From Pelargonium cotyledonis (lineage: Eukaryota; Streptophyta; Magnoliopsida; Geraniales; Geraniaceae), in contig JAYMTA010000180.1 in NCBI GenBank assembly GCA_036897625.1, positions 1 through 35,941 on the forward strand: DNA of 35,941 nt, in the 5' to 3' direction. The position numbers were made by a program, and so were the translations under genes. Of the stretch, positions 22,628 to 33,598 are shown piece by piece. How positions within the stretch are numbered: position 1 is the first letter of the stretch; the number at the start of each line of letters is the position of its first letter. The notes under the pieces are model-generated. The model did no database searches. It had not been told where the DNA came from and worked only from the letters and a program-made list of their open reading frames with translations.

Positions 22628-22664
22628 ATTTTATATAAAGCGATAAAAAATAGATAACCCTAGT
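22628..22664 (-). promoter_or_regulatory. eL13 core promoter: TATA box and telo-box-like motif
   Basis: On the minus strand TTTATATAA (22630-22639) lies about 30 bp upstream of the presumed start. Just further up is CTAGGGTTA (plus-strand TAACCCTAG, 22656-22664), close to the AAACCCTAA telo-box typical of plant ribosomal protein promoters. Confidence 0.6.
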
Positions 22665-22807
22665 CTTGGGTATTTTGGGCTTCATCTTTGCCATGAACCT
22701 CAACCATGTTGGATCTTATGCCTCGGCCCATTTAACATTTTATATGATTTTGTACAAATATAATTTCTTTCTGCGGGAGATGGAGTTGGGAAGGACTGTC
22801 GGAGGTC

Positions 22808-23137
22808 GAGGTAGTGGAAGCTATAGCAATCCGGGAAGCATTATCATGCCTTCGTGATGGAGGGTGGCTCGAGGTGACGGTTGAGTCGGACTCGTTTATG
22901 GTGATTGATGCAATCTAGACTAGAGGGAAGATTATTGGTGCCTATGGTATGATTATTGATGATATTATTGATTTGTCATATTACTTTGCTTCTATTGATT
23001 TTTGTTATGTTAGTTGATCGGCTAATGGTGTGGCAGACGCTTTCCCGAGGTTATCGAGATCGTTCTTGGTTCTTGATAGTTGGTTGGTTCATTCGGATCC
23101 GAATTGTATTCATGTTTTGTTAGCTCGTGATGCTTGA
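22808..23137 (+). pseudogene. Orphan LINE-type RNase H (RVT_3) relic
   Basis: One frame reads EAIAIREALSCLRDGGW, then VTVESDSFMVIDAI, a stop, a further stretch, a second stop, then SANGVADAFPRLSRS. It ends in HVLLARDA and a stop at 23137. This is the layout of the RNase H domain at the C-terminus of plant L1-type ORF2 proteins: E..A.R.AL, VE.DS, and N..AD.LA-like near the end. Two in-frame stops make it dead. No reverse transcriptase is attached, so it is a 5'-truncated LINE insertion or a leftover fragment. Confidence 0.7.
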
Positions 23138-24102
23138 ATAAAGTTATTTTTCATAGTCAAAAAGAAAAATTCACCAAATTATTATTTTTATAATGGTAAA
23201 ATAAGGGTATGTTTGGTATGCAGGAAACGGTTGGAATAAAATGCTTATCTTTTTATTATGTTTGGTACACGCTGGAAAGCCCATTCTCATGGGAAAGCTC
23301 ATTCCGTTTTTTCCTTGCAAATTATTATCTATCTCAACCTAATGAGTACTCTATTATATCTTATACATAATTTGAAAATTTATTATGTCATATGTTACAC
23401 AATATATAATTTAATAATGATTTTATCATAATATATAATTTTACTAAAATATTTCATTATGATATTGACTAAAAAATTTGACATTAATTTTAAATAAAGT
23501 AACGGATAAAATTCTAATTCATTGAAAACTAAATTTCGAAATAATGTTATTTTTAGCAAAATCAAACTTTTTAGTACAAATCTTTCAAAATACAATTACT
23601 ATCCGAACTTGGAACAAAAATAGAAGAAAATAATCTATTCTCTGACATAGAAAGAGGAAGTCGGGCAAGCTAGTGTTCCACCTTATTCGCAAAACGTCCA
23701 ATATACGAAAAATTGACACTGTCAAATTTATAGACTAGAGAAAAACAATCCAACAAAATCATATTACCTTTATTGTTTCAAAATAATTATGTTAATATAG
23801 AACTATTAATTTGATTAAAATAATGTAAATATGAATTCTCATTTAAATCGAGTTTCAAAAGCTATAATAATGTATAAGAAATAACATTTTTTAACAAATT
23901 ATGTTGTCAAGTCAAAACATTATTTATTTTTAAATTTTTCTAATCATATTTTATAATTATATCAAAAGTATTCGGGAAAAAATAACAATGCACATCGGCA
24001 TTGGTGTTCCATGTCGCGGCATGGGTTTGTCCGGGGCTGTTTTGACCTACTCTTTGCGGGTAGACTGGCGCTTCGCGAAGAGGTCATGCTTCGCAAATGA
24101 TG
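23138..24102. other. Intergenic AT-rich sequence
   Basis: No supported gene. GTATGTTTGGTATGC near 23210 and TATGTTTGGTACACG near 23260 resemble terminal sequences of plant MITEs, but I could not close an element around them. Confidence 0.4.
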
Positions 24103-24308
24103 GCATTCGTTTAATGTAGTTTTTAACTTAATTAAAATAGTTAAATCCTCTTTCTCAAGAGTTAAATAAATCTAAATTCTAAGGAATTGAAATAACATGG
24201 TAGATGTGTTATTTCAATTCCTTTAAATTTAGAATTATTTAACTGATTTGAGGAAAGATAATATTTTTTAATCCCAAATATGTCCTCATGAAAAAATTAA
24301 ACGAACGC
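24103..24308. mobile_element. Palindromic MITE-like element, 206 bp
   Basis: The ends GCATTCGTTTAAT (24103) and ATTAAACGAACGC (24308) are inverted with one mismatch. The centre holds two arms of about 38 bp (24161-24198 and 24207-24244) that are near-perfect reverse complements around an 8-bp loop. Size and fold-back structure fit a MITE. No convincing target-site duplication was identified, so the superfamily is unknown. Confidence 0.7.
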
Positions 24309-25212
24309 AATAATTACAATTTAAAAATACCCAACATGTTCTAATTTATCATAATTTAAAATAAAAATTGATATACGAACGCTACCCTACCCACGGGAAG
24401 CACATCTTGCTTCGCCTGGGAAAGGTCGCGCTCCGTGGGAGGCCATGCTTCACGTTGGGAGCAAAGGGATTTCCATAGTTTCCAAGTGTGTGAAATCACT
24501 TAAAACAATATTAGTACATGTTTTTCATACTTTTGGCCTATTAGAGTGGGAGACGCATTACAGGGAGAGGTGAACATGTTGGAGCTTAACACGCGGGGAG
24601 CTGAACTTGTTGGAGCTTGACGGGGTTGACCATACGGGAATTAAACATGGAGAGTGGACAAGGGACAATCGATCATGGAGGGGGACAAGCGGATGTTGCA
24701 GCATGAGCACAAGATGCCGCGACATTGGTTCGTTTTGTCCCGCTTGTTCGACAGGACAAGCGATCATGTTGCGACATGCCTTGCTTGTGTCGCAGTATTG
24801 GTGAAGTGTCATGTTATTTTTTTTCTTTCGTCGCTTTCCAGAGTTCCCGCTTGCTCCGATTTGCTTGGGGGTGTTTTGGGGATTCCGAATGAGTGAACTC
24901 ATGGTTTTGAATCCTTCCAGGTCTAGGGTAACATGACCGCGTGGAGCTGGATTGGATTGTTTACGTGGCATCAAGATGGCCAGTGTCGCTGTATCATTCG
25001 TTATGAGACTTATGATTTTTTGGATCACATCACATCCATTAACTCGATTTTATAAAGTGGTGTAACTAGGGTTTAGTTTTATGCTACCATGTATTTGATA
25101 TACTTCCAACAGAAACAACATGTTAGAAAAATACAAAACAAACTACTTGTGACATTAATATTTCATAGCTTAAAAATACTAAAAACAATAAACCAATAGC
25201 GCAAGTTTTTGT
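24309..25212. other. Intergenic, no supported gene
   Basis: A GC-richer patch (24560-24990) with overlapping open frames on both strands, none carrying a motif I recognise. ACAAGCG-, GGGACAA- and GCATG-type words recur, which suggests degraded repeat DNA. Confidence 0.4.
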
Positions 25213-25450
25213 TTGGGTAAATTGCCGCCATCATTCCTATACTTGTTGAAACTTTGGAGTTGCCCCCGAGTTGTTTTTTATATGGGTCTAATCTCTATAT
25301 TTTTTTAAATTTTAGTTTGATTTCTCACGTCCACGTCAACGAAAACACCATGTCACCCTTACACGTAGAAATTTTTTCCACGTTAAAAGTTTTAAAAAAT
25401 TTAGGGGCAACTCAAAAATTTCAACTAGAACATAATGATGGCGAAAATTT
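25213..25450. mobile_element. MITE-like element with imperfect terminal inverted repeats
   Basis: The left end TTGCCGCCATCATTCC...GGAGTTGCCCC (about 25220-25265) is mirrored by GGGGCAACTC...ATAATGATGGCGAAA (about 25405-25447). The imperfect inverted ends are about 43 bp, around a non-coding core of about 140 bp. Confidence 0.55.
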
Positions 25451-27778
25451 ACTCTTTTTGTTTTTATCCAAGCACATATTAAGGAAGGTGAATATACTCT
25501 GGTAACTGGTAAGGACATTAACATTTAACCATAGATAAAAAGAGGGAGTACATTTTTTTTTTTTTTTATTTAAATCTGAAAAGAGGGAGTACTTGTTCCA
25601 TAATATTTTTTTTTTTTCAAGCAACCATTTCTATCATTATCCAAATATGCTCTCTTTTCTTTTTCTCCACTTGTAGTGTTTGAAGAAACAGAGTGCTTGA
25701 TTTTTTACCAAACAACTTTTGTCTTTGTGTAAGGATTTGTTTGGGTTGTCTTCTGTAAATGTTTATTGAATTAAAATGTCTAGAATGAAAATAAAATGAA
25801 ATAAAAATGTATGTAAATAATATCCAGCTTTATGTGTAGAAAGCTCTTGCAATATGTTTTTTAGTCTATAGGAGAGCAACATAAGACTCAAACAAGCACT
25901 AGACTTTTATTCTACGTGACAATGCCAAAATGAGAGCAATAGAGTTAACAAACAAGTCCTTAAAATAGAGTAATTGAAAGCAAGACATGGTATTTGAAGT
26001 GGAGCTAAGCTAGGCATGATCATGAAGCATGAAGTTTTTTAAAAGTAAAACTCATATCTCATTAATTAATATTCAAAGAGTGAGTTACATTCAGAGGACC
26101 CAACGCAATCGAACCCAGACCAATCATAGAAATAAAAAAACCGAATATACACACGAGCTGCTATATCACTGATCCAAAACCCATGGAGAACCATATGTTC
26201 TTGAATTTGAAAGTTGAAAATAAACTAAAAGAACACTAACATCAACCTATCCTGAAATAGCAACCCAAATCCTAATACCCCGGATTCTAACACGAGAGCA
26301 GACATGACTACTTCAGACAGCATCCCAGATCCTAACTCGAGATTCGACATCGCTAATTCAAAAACCTCTAACACTCTCGCACTTACTCTCACTTATAAAA
26401 CTATAGAATAAATAAAGTAGATAAGGCAATTATCCATATTGTGGACTCAAATATGGGAATAATTAAGTAGATAAGCTTATCCATCACTAACTCCTATCCT
26501 ACTCCTACACGTCGTTCACATATACTTGCACAGGTTAGACAAACCTTTAAAAATATAGACGTTGTACAAATTTTTTTTTCTTTTTGGATTCTTCAATTGT
26601 TTTCTTTCCATGTATTTTCATTTCTTCATATTTGATTCTCATCTCATTCATTAAATCATGGATGATCATTTTTTTCATAGCTTAACTCCTCTTGAAAAGA
26701 AAGGCTCCACCGCACCACCTAATACAATAAAAATTGCCATCTTATGAAGGCTGAAAAAAGATGACCAAAATGAAACATCATATACCTCCAAAGTTTGGCT
26801 AACATTAATTCATGCACATGTTCATTCATAACGAGACCCATATCATATCGCACATGTACCATATCTCCATCCGGAATGGATAAATCACTTGCTAACTGCA
26901 AGAATCAATGAAGTTGGCATATATATATTGAAAGATCAATCTAGATTCTTGGTGTTTATTCGGGTTCTTAGCGTACTTCTTTTGCAGAAATGAACGTTGA
27001 ATGTTATAGTCTGTAAACATTTATGCATAAGTTGTTTGCTTGTTAGAGAATGGAAAAATGAATTTAAAATAATGGTTGTCATGATCTTTCACAAGAGGTT
27101 AGAAGCTCATGCATGATATATATATATATATATATTTTTAGCTCGAGTGGAAACTTCAAACCTCGATTTGTCAATGATTGAGGACGGAAATAATCCCAAT
27201 TCAAGTCATAGTGTTAAGACGTATTATTTATTTCAGTTCTATTAGTAAAGAGGAAACATAATACGTAATTGATACAAAAAAAAGGTATGAGAAGATCTCA
27301 AATTAAAATATGTATTTTTTATTATCTATGCAACAGACTATTATAGTGTCACGATCGACATTTAATCAACATGAGTAGATATCATATTTAGAAAAACAGG
27401 GGCGGCCCACGTTACTAGAGGCCTAAAGCGAAATTATAAAATGGGGTCTCTAAGATTAAGAAAAAAAACTATAAAAATTAGTTAAGTTTTTTTAATTAAA
27501 ATTTATTTATAAAATGGGCTCTCTAACTATTTATTTTATTAATATTTTGAAATATTTACGAGTTGACATTGATAAGTGATTACATGAAACGTGAATTACT
27601 ATCAATTCTCTAAAATGACTAGAGGAGGCACCGATAAAATACTTTATGATATAAATTAACTAATATATTAGATTGACACTATAAACTTACATAAACTTGA
27701 AGAATAAGAGAAATGCAACTTCATCTATATTAACTTTTTTAATTTTAAATCTCATCTATATTAACTTAAGCGTGACTT
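25451..27778. other. Intergenic AT-rich region left of the LINE
   Basis: No supported gene. It contains two AGAGGGAGTAC motifs about 38 bp apart (25540-25590), separated by a long T-run; these resemble Stowaway-type ends without a full element. An (AT)n run lies at about 27118-27136. CAGGGGCGGCCCAC near 27399 resembles a hAT-type terminus, but no matching right end was found. Confidence 0.45.
27760..27778. repeat. Left target-site duplication of the LINE
   Basis: ATTAACTTAAGCGTGACTT matches 32581-32599 with one difference (C/T). It borders the poly-T end of the LINE, i.e. the poly-A tail on the minus strand. Confidence 0.85.
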
Positions 27779-30700
27779 TTTTTTTATCGAGAAAGAAAAT
27801 ATTTCATTACTGACAGGAATCTTTGAGTACAATATCACGGAGTTTCCCATTTGGGAGGTCCCCCATCCACTCCTCTAACCTCTCACACCTCAAAGATAAT
27901 CTAGCTATGTAGTGGGCCGCTTGATTACAAGCCTGTCTAGCAAACACAAATCTAACCTCCCTAAACTTCTAAGAAGATGTCCGCATGTATAAGTCCCAGC
28001 GTGCTCCTTTGAGTAGCCTCACCAGATAAGATGACGTCAATAACACTCTTACAATCTATCTCAACAATCACACAATCCCATCCCTTCGTCGTTGCCCAAC
28101 CCAACGCAGCAAGAACGGTCCTAGCCTCGACAATCTCCGGGTCCTGGCAGCCACTTCACCTGACCCGACCTCCCCCAAACACCTAACCCCTCTCCGTCCT
28201 CACTAACCAGCCGCCTCCCGAGAAGCCAACCCGACTAAATAGAGCTCCATCCGTATTAAGTTTGACAAAACCTCTATTAGGGGGGCACTAGGCTTCCCTA
28301 ACATGAACAGGGACAGACGACTTTGGTTCGTCCCCCCTAGCTACTAACCAAGTCGTACGCATTCTAATGCCCAAACTAAGCACTTCCTCAATCGAAGTCC
28401 ACTTATCGCACCAGACTCCATCATTTCCACAAGCTCCATTCCGCGTACATGACCCTCTCCACTAACCAGTCCTCCTTCCTATCCAAAACTGATTTCAGAA
28501 ACTCCCTCATAGTGGCAGGCCCTTTCACCATTACCCTCAAACCAATTTTATCCCAAACACCTAGAGCAAAAGGGCAGTGAAGCAGCGCGTGCTTGGTAGG
28601 TTCCAAAAAACCATTACATCTAGGACATGCCAGCTAAACATACACCCTTCGACTAACAAGCTTCTCCCTTACAGGGAGACACCCCGACATCTCTCTCCAA
28701 ATACAGTGTTTAACTTTAGCCTGAGCTTGAGCGCCCCACAAACCTTTCCACACCAGGTCCTCATCTTGCCTTGTATCCCACTCCGCCTTGATCATAAAAT
28801 ACTTATTTCGCATAGTATAGTGACCCTTCTTATCAGGATGCCAAAACCACAAATCCCTACTCACTGCCCGCCTTAAATGGATGCTCAAAATAGCCTCGCT
28901 CGAAGCATCATCGAAGAGCTGATGGATCTTAACTTCATTCCATTCCCGCCTCCCAAATTCCATAAACTCCACCACTCTTGCCGAAGCCCGGACCACACCT
29001 CCATAGAGTCACGAACCCGTGGAATGAAACTGGGGTAGGAAGGGACCCACGGGTCCACCATAGCTCTAATATCAAAATCATCACCAACCCAAAGGGCGCA
29101 ATGCCGATTTAACGCATCTCTCATTGCACAAAAACCCCTCCAAACTAGACTAGCACCATTCGGAACCTCCACCTGAAAAATCAAACAATTTGGCCCATAT
29201 CTATGTCGGAACAACCTGCTGAAAAGTGACTCTTGTAGTTCTCGTGGCGCCACACCTATTTACCCAACAAGGCTAGGTTAAAAGTCTGTATATCCTTGAA
29301 ACCCAAACCTCTGTTACGCTTCTCACTGCTCATATACCTCCAGGATTTCCAATGAAGCCCACGTGTCGACCCCTTACCCGAGTTCCACCAGAATCTGCTT
29401 ACTGCCCTTTCGATCCTCTTACATGTGGTAACTGGCAACAGGTAAACCCCCATACAATAGGACAGAACTGCCTGAGCCACAACCTCAAGAAGAACTTCCT
29501 TACCAGCTTTCGAAAGTACCTTGGTCGACTAAGACGAGATACGTGCCTGAACCCGCTAGACCACATAATCGAAAAGCTCCACTCTGCTCTCTCCTTCATA
29601 TCCCGGAACACCCAGATACTTATCAAAGGCGTCAACTCTCGTTACCCCTAGGCACTGAACCAGTTGATCTCCCACAATGGCATCAAGTTTTGGACTCAGT
29701 AGTAGAGAGGACTTATGAAAATTCACTCTTTGGCCCAAACAATCCCCATAAATTTTTAAGACATCCTTTATAGCCTCAACCTCAGGGCGACACGCCCTAA
29801 AGAAAACTAGTGCATCGTCTGCAAACAGAAGATGAGAGATCGACGGACCTATGTAGGAAACCTCACCCACTCATCTCTCCAGTCTCATCCTTATGATGAA
29901 AGATAGTCGTAAGCCCTTCAGCTACAACCAGAAATATATATAGAGATAACGGATCCCTATGTCGTATTCCCTATAAATTTTTGGGGCATCCTTTATAGCC
30001 TCCGCCTCAGGGCGACACGCCCTAAAGTAAACTAGCGCATCGTCTGTAAATAGAAGATAAGAGACCGATGGACCTATGTAAAAAACCTCACCCACTCATC
30101 TCTCTAGTCTCATCCTTATGACGAACAATAGCTGTAATCCCTTCAGCTAAAACTAGAAATAGATACAGAGATAACGAATCCCCATGTCGTATACCCCTCG
30201 ATGCTAAGAACGTGGTCGACAACTCACCACCCACCTTCACCCGAAAAGAGACGATCGAGACATAACTCATCACCAGGTCAACCCATTGCTCGTTAAAGCC
30301 TAACTTCATTAATATGGCGCGAAGAAAGCTTCACTCAACACTATCGTACGCCTTGGCTATATCCAATTTCAAAGCACCCCACTCCCTCCTCTTATACTTC
30401 TGAATAAAATGAAAGACTCGTTAGCCACGCAAATATTGTCAGTGATTAAGCGTCCTGGGAGAAACACACTCTGGTTATCCGATATCACCTTCTGAAGCAC
30501 CAGTATCAACCTGTTAGCAATTGCCTTTGATATGATCTTGTAAACCACATTGTAGAGCGCTATAGGCCTGAAATCCGCAGCTACATCCGACTGCTCTTTT
30601 TTAGGAATCAACACCAGAATTATCTCGTTCATCTATGTCAAGATTCTACCACCTCAAAGCACCTCCAGGCACGCCCGTGTCACATCCCGCCCTATGACAT

Positions 30701-32580
30701 GCCAATACTTCTGGAAAAAACTAGGGTTGAAACCATTTGGGCCCAGAGCCTTATCTGGATGTATAGAATCTATGGCCTTCTTGATCTCAAACTCTGTGAA
30801 CTCTGCCCTCAGAAGCTCATTGTCTTCCTGAGACACCCTGGGTTCAATTAGATCTGTCAGTCTCTCCATACTCACCACCTCTCGAGCTCTAAGTAACTCA
30901 GTGTAGAACACCCGCATAGTCTCTCTCACATCCTCCAACCCTTCTACCCAGACGCCCCTATCATTCATGATACGCCAAATCAAGTTATTCTTCCTCCGAA
31001 CTAAAGCAGACCTATGAAAGAATTTTGAGTTACTGTCCCCACTCTTAAGCCAATGAGTTTTCGCTTGCTGCTTCCAAAGGACCGTCTATTTATGAAAAAC
31101 CTCCAAATATTTCTCTCAAACCTTGTCTGCCTGATCACGACCCCAAACATCAATCCTCGAACTGAGTCATTCCAGGAGCATCCCCTATTTGTCGACCTCC
31201 GTATCTAGACCCTTTATAGTCGGGGCTCCCTACCTCCAAAGCTCCTGGCCACAATTGGCTAACCTGTCCCTAATACTCAAACCGTGCCAAGCTATTCTAA
31301 TTACCTGCGCACACCCCTCATCCTCACTCCATATGTTCTCGAATTTAAATCTCCTTGGCGCACATTTATTCTCCGCCCCTGGACCCACTAAGAAAGGACA
31401 ATGATCTTATGTATAAAAAGGAAGGTGATGAGCCTTCCAGGCTCCAAATCTAGCTACCCAGTCTCTATTGCCAAACGCTCTATCCAGTCTTTCCTCCACC
31501 AGAGGATTTTGACCCGACCCTCGTCTCCACGTGAAGTCATAGCCTGAGAACCCCAAATCAATAAGTCTTGCATCACTAAGAGCCTTGTAAAATCCTCGAA
31601 TCCAAGCCTTCGAGTACTCACGGCCCCCCCTCTTCTCCCTTCTATCCAGCAAGTCATTAAAATCCCTGGCACACAACCATGGAAGAGCGCTCTGTACGGC
31701 CAAGTACCGGATTCTATGCCATGAGGCCTGCCTTTACAGCCAATCTGGCTCCCAATAGTAACCCATAAATCACCACTGACACCATTCCCTCATATTAACA
31801 ACCACATTTATATGATGATCAGACCAACTCAAAAGCCTAACACGAATCCCTCTGCCCCAAAACAAGACTATGCTCCTACTACGCCCCCTCGCATCACGCG
31901 AAAAACAAGCAAGTATGTTCAACATACGTCTCACGGTCTACATCTTCTCTCTCCCACACTTGGTTTCTATCAACAAAACCATAAGAGTCACCAGCCTACT
32001 TAGCACCGCTCTCGCCCTCGCATTGCCTATCCCCCGACAATTCCACACCAACACCCTCATTTTCGAAACCACCAGCAGAACCAAAACTGAAAAAGAAACA
32101 GTAAAAAACCAAAATACACAGTAGATTATATCTATAGCCGAAAAAGGTTCATCTTCCTCTGATTGGCGAAGACTCCGCCCGATTCTCCACCCCAACCTAC
32201 CCCCGAAGCACAGGACCATCGACCCTCCCTCAACCTTCGAGATCTACCGCTCCTGCCCAGTCCACCCACAACCCCTTCACCGACACCCTCTACTCCGTCT
32301 GAAACACCAAAACGAACTCGCCTCCCCGACTCTCCCCTCACCCGTGAATCAGCGCCGTCGTCGTTCCCGAGAAAAACGAGTCTGCACCACTCCAACCCGT
32401 CGCCGCTCCGCCTTCTATCTCCGGATCCCTCCTGATCTACCACCCCTGCTCGGAGAAGCCCCGAAAAACTCCACCAAAAAGCACCACATGGCCAGTCGCC
32501 GGAGACTCAAAGACCAACTACCAAAACCCTAATTTTAGGAAAACTCACAAGAGAGGCAGACCTCGTTTCTGTTAAGCAAA
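27779..32580 (-). mobile_element. Decayed L1-type LINE (4.8 kb)
   Basis: Non-LTR retrotransposon on the minus strand, bounded by a 19-bp target-site duplication and ending in a poly-A tail (poly-T from 27779). Domains in element order: a leader of about 520 bp; an endonuclease start MRVLVWNCRGIGNARA (32060); endonuclease C-part PWLCARDFNDLL...FTWRRG...ERLDRAFGN (31703-31407); reverse transcriptase (30983-29556) with DKALGPNGFNPSFFQKYW, ADFRPIALYNVVYKIISK, GIRHGDSLS and LLFADDALVFF; a connector and zinc-finger-RVT region (29480-28421); and an RNase H-like tail (about 28140-27800) with VIVEIDCKSV. Many frameshifts and stops break every domain, so it cannot move itself. The target duplication differs at one base and the element is badly eroded, so insertion is fairly old. 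Confidence 0.92.
29748..30200 (-). repeat. 225-bp tandem duplication inside the LINE reverse transcriptase
   Basis: Segments from 29748 and 29973 share TAAATTTTT, GGGCGACACGCCCTAAAG and CCTCACCCACTCATCTCT, with a constant offset of 225 bp (75 codons). Each copy holds a catalytic-motif region: LLFADDALVFF in the lower copy and LLFTDDALVYF in the upper. Both also carry the same frame break just upstream (minus-strand ATGAGTGGGTGAGGT). Confidence 0.9.
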
Positions 32581-32599
32581 ATTAACTTAAGTGTGACTT
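32581..32599. repeat. Right target-site duplication of the LINE
   Basis: ATTAACTTAAGTGTGACTT pairs with 27760-27778, one mismatch in 19, and marks the 5' end of the LINE insertion. Confidence 0.85.
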
Positions 32600-33598
32600 A
32601 TTTGATGAAACTACAATTTTTATTTGTAAATGTAGTTTCACAATTAACTAAAAAAATTGATTCAAAAGATGATCACTAAGATAATTGTAGAAAACAACTA
32701 TATTTGCTAGAAAATGATCCCCTAAATATTTATATAAATTAAATTATCGTTAAAAAAACATCTTTTTTATTATAATTTAAAATTCAAATAGAAATGAAAA
32801 ACTAGCAAAACCTTAAATATTTGTTTACATAAATGCAATAAAAAGGACTAATAGTGCAATTGAAAGACCTAAAATTGCAACTGGAAAATGGTTTGCAATG
32901 GCTATTACAGGAAATAGCAATTGGCTGCAGTTTGGAAGATACTAGTTGCGGTTTAGAACTGCAACCATATTTGGTGCAGTTACTGAACTTTTTTCTTTTG
33001 CGAATATTACTACAGTTTTAAACTGCAACTAAATAAAAATATGTGATAGGGTTAGGCCTCCCTTATATATACATATTTTTACTTTATGAAGTTAAGTTGA
33101 ACCAATATGAAATATCGATTTGATTTACCTTTCATTTTAATACTTGTGTACTCTACACTATTTGACACCATGAAATAGTTGACCAATAGCATTAAAATAT
33201 AATCTTCTTCACGGTACTTTTTATAATTTATATATGTCCAAGAACAATTTAATAAATTCATAATTATACATTACTTTCAAGTTCCAAATACTTGTACCAA
33301 ACATAACTCACAGTCCATAACCACAATCCGGGAAAAGAAATGATGAAAGAGAATTATAAGCACAACCAAGCATTTCATAGAAAAGTGAAATGGAAACACA
33401 ATCCATAACCACAACCATAACTGCATGCAGTATGGTGGCTGGGTATGGAAGTTGGGCACATCCAAAAGTTCTTAACTCAGTCTCCAGCTACCTATATTAC
33501 ATACTTGATACTTGGAACTGGATGCATATATATAAACCAAAAACAAACACACAGCTATATATATGTTTCAACGAGCAGGTCCTGCGTGGTATCTAATT
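32600..33598. other. Intergenic between the LINE and the LEA gene
   Basis: AT-rich, no supported gene. At 32850-33050 short words such as TTGCAACT, GCAGTTT and AAACTGCAAC recur in both orientations, as in subterminal regions of DNA transposons, but no termini were found. The last 150-200 bp before 33599 probably hold the LEA 3'UTR. Confidence 0.4.

Noticed and set aside
24558..25028. 156-codon minus-strand open frame and overlapping plus-strand frames
   Set aside because: It is long for AT-rich DNA, but the patch is GC-richer, word-repetitive and open on both strands, with no recognisable domain.
25540..25592. Stowaway MITE between two AGAGGGAGTAC motifs
   Set aside because: Both motifs are in the same orientation and 38 bp apart; there is no opposing end.
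26719..26901. 60-codon minus-strand open frame
   Set aside because: No motif, no splice partners and no neighbouring exon; treated as chance.
32163..32435. Proline-rich plus-strand open frame (90 codons)
   Set aside because: It is the antisense shadow of the LINE leader; the composition follows from GC-rich G/A-rich minus-strand sequence.
27399..33060. hAT-like transposon carrying the LINE, with CAGGGGCGGC as left end
   Set aside because: No matching inverted right end was found on the far side, and GAGGCCTAA/TTAGGCCTC alone is too short.
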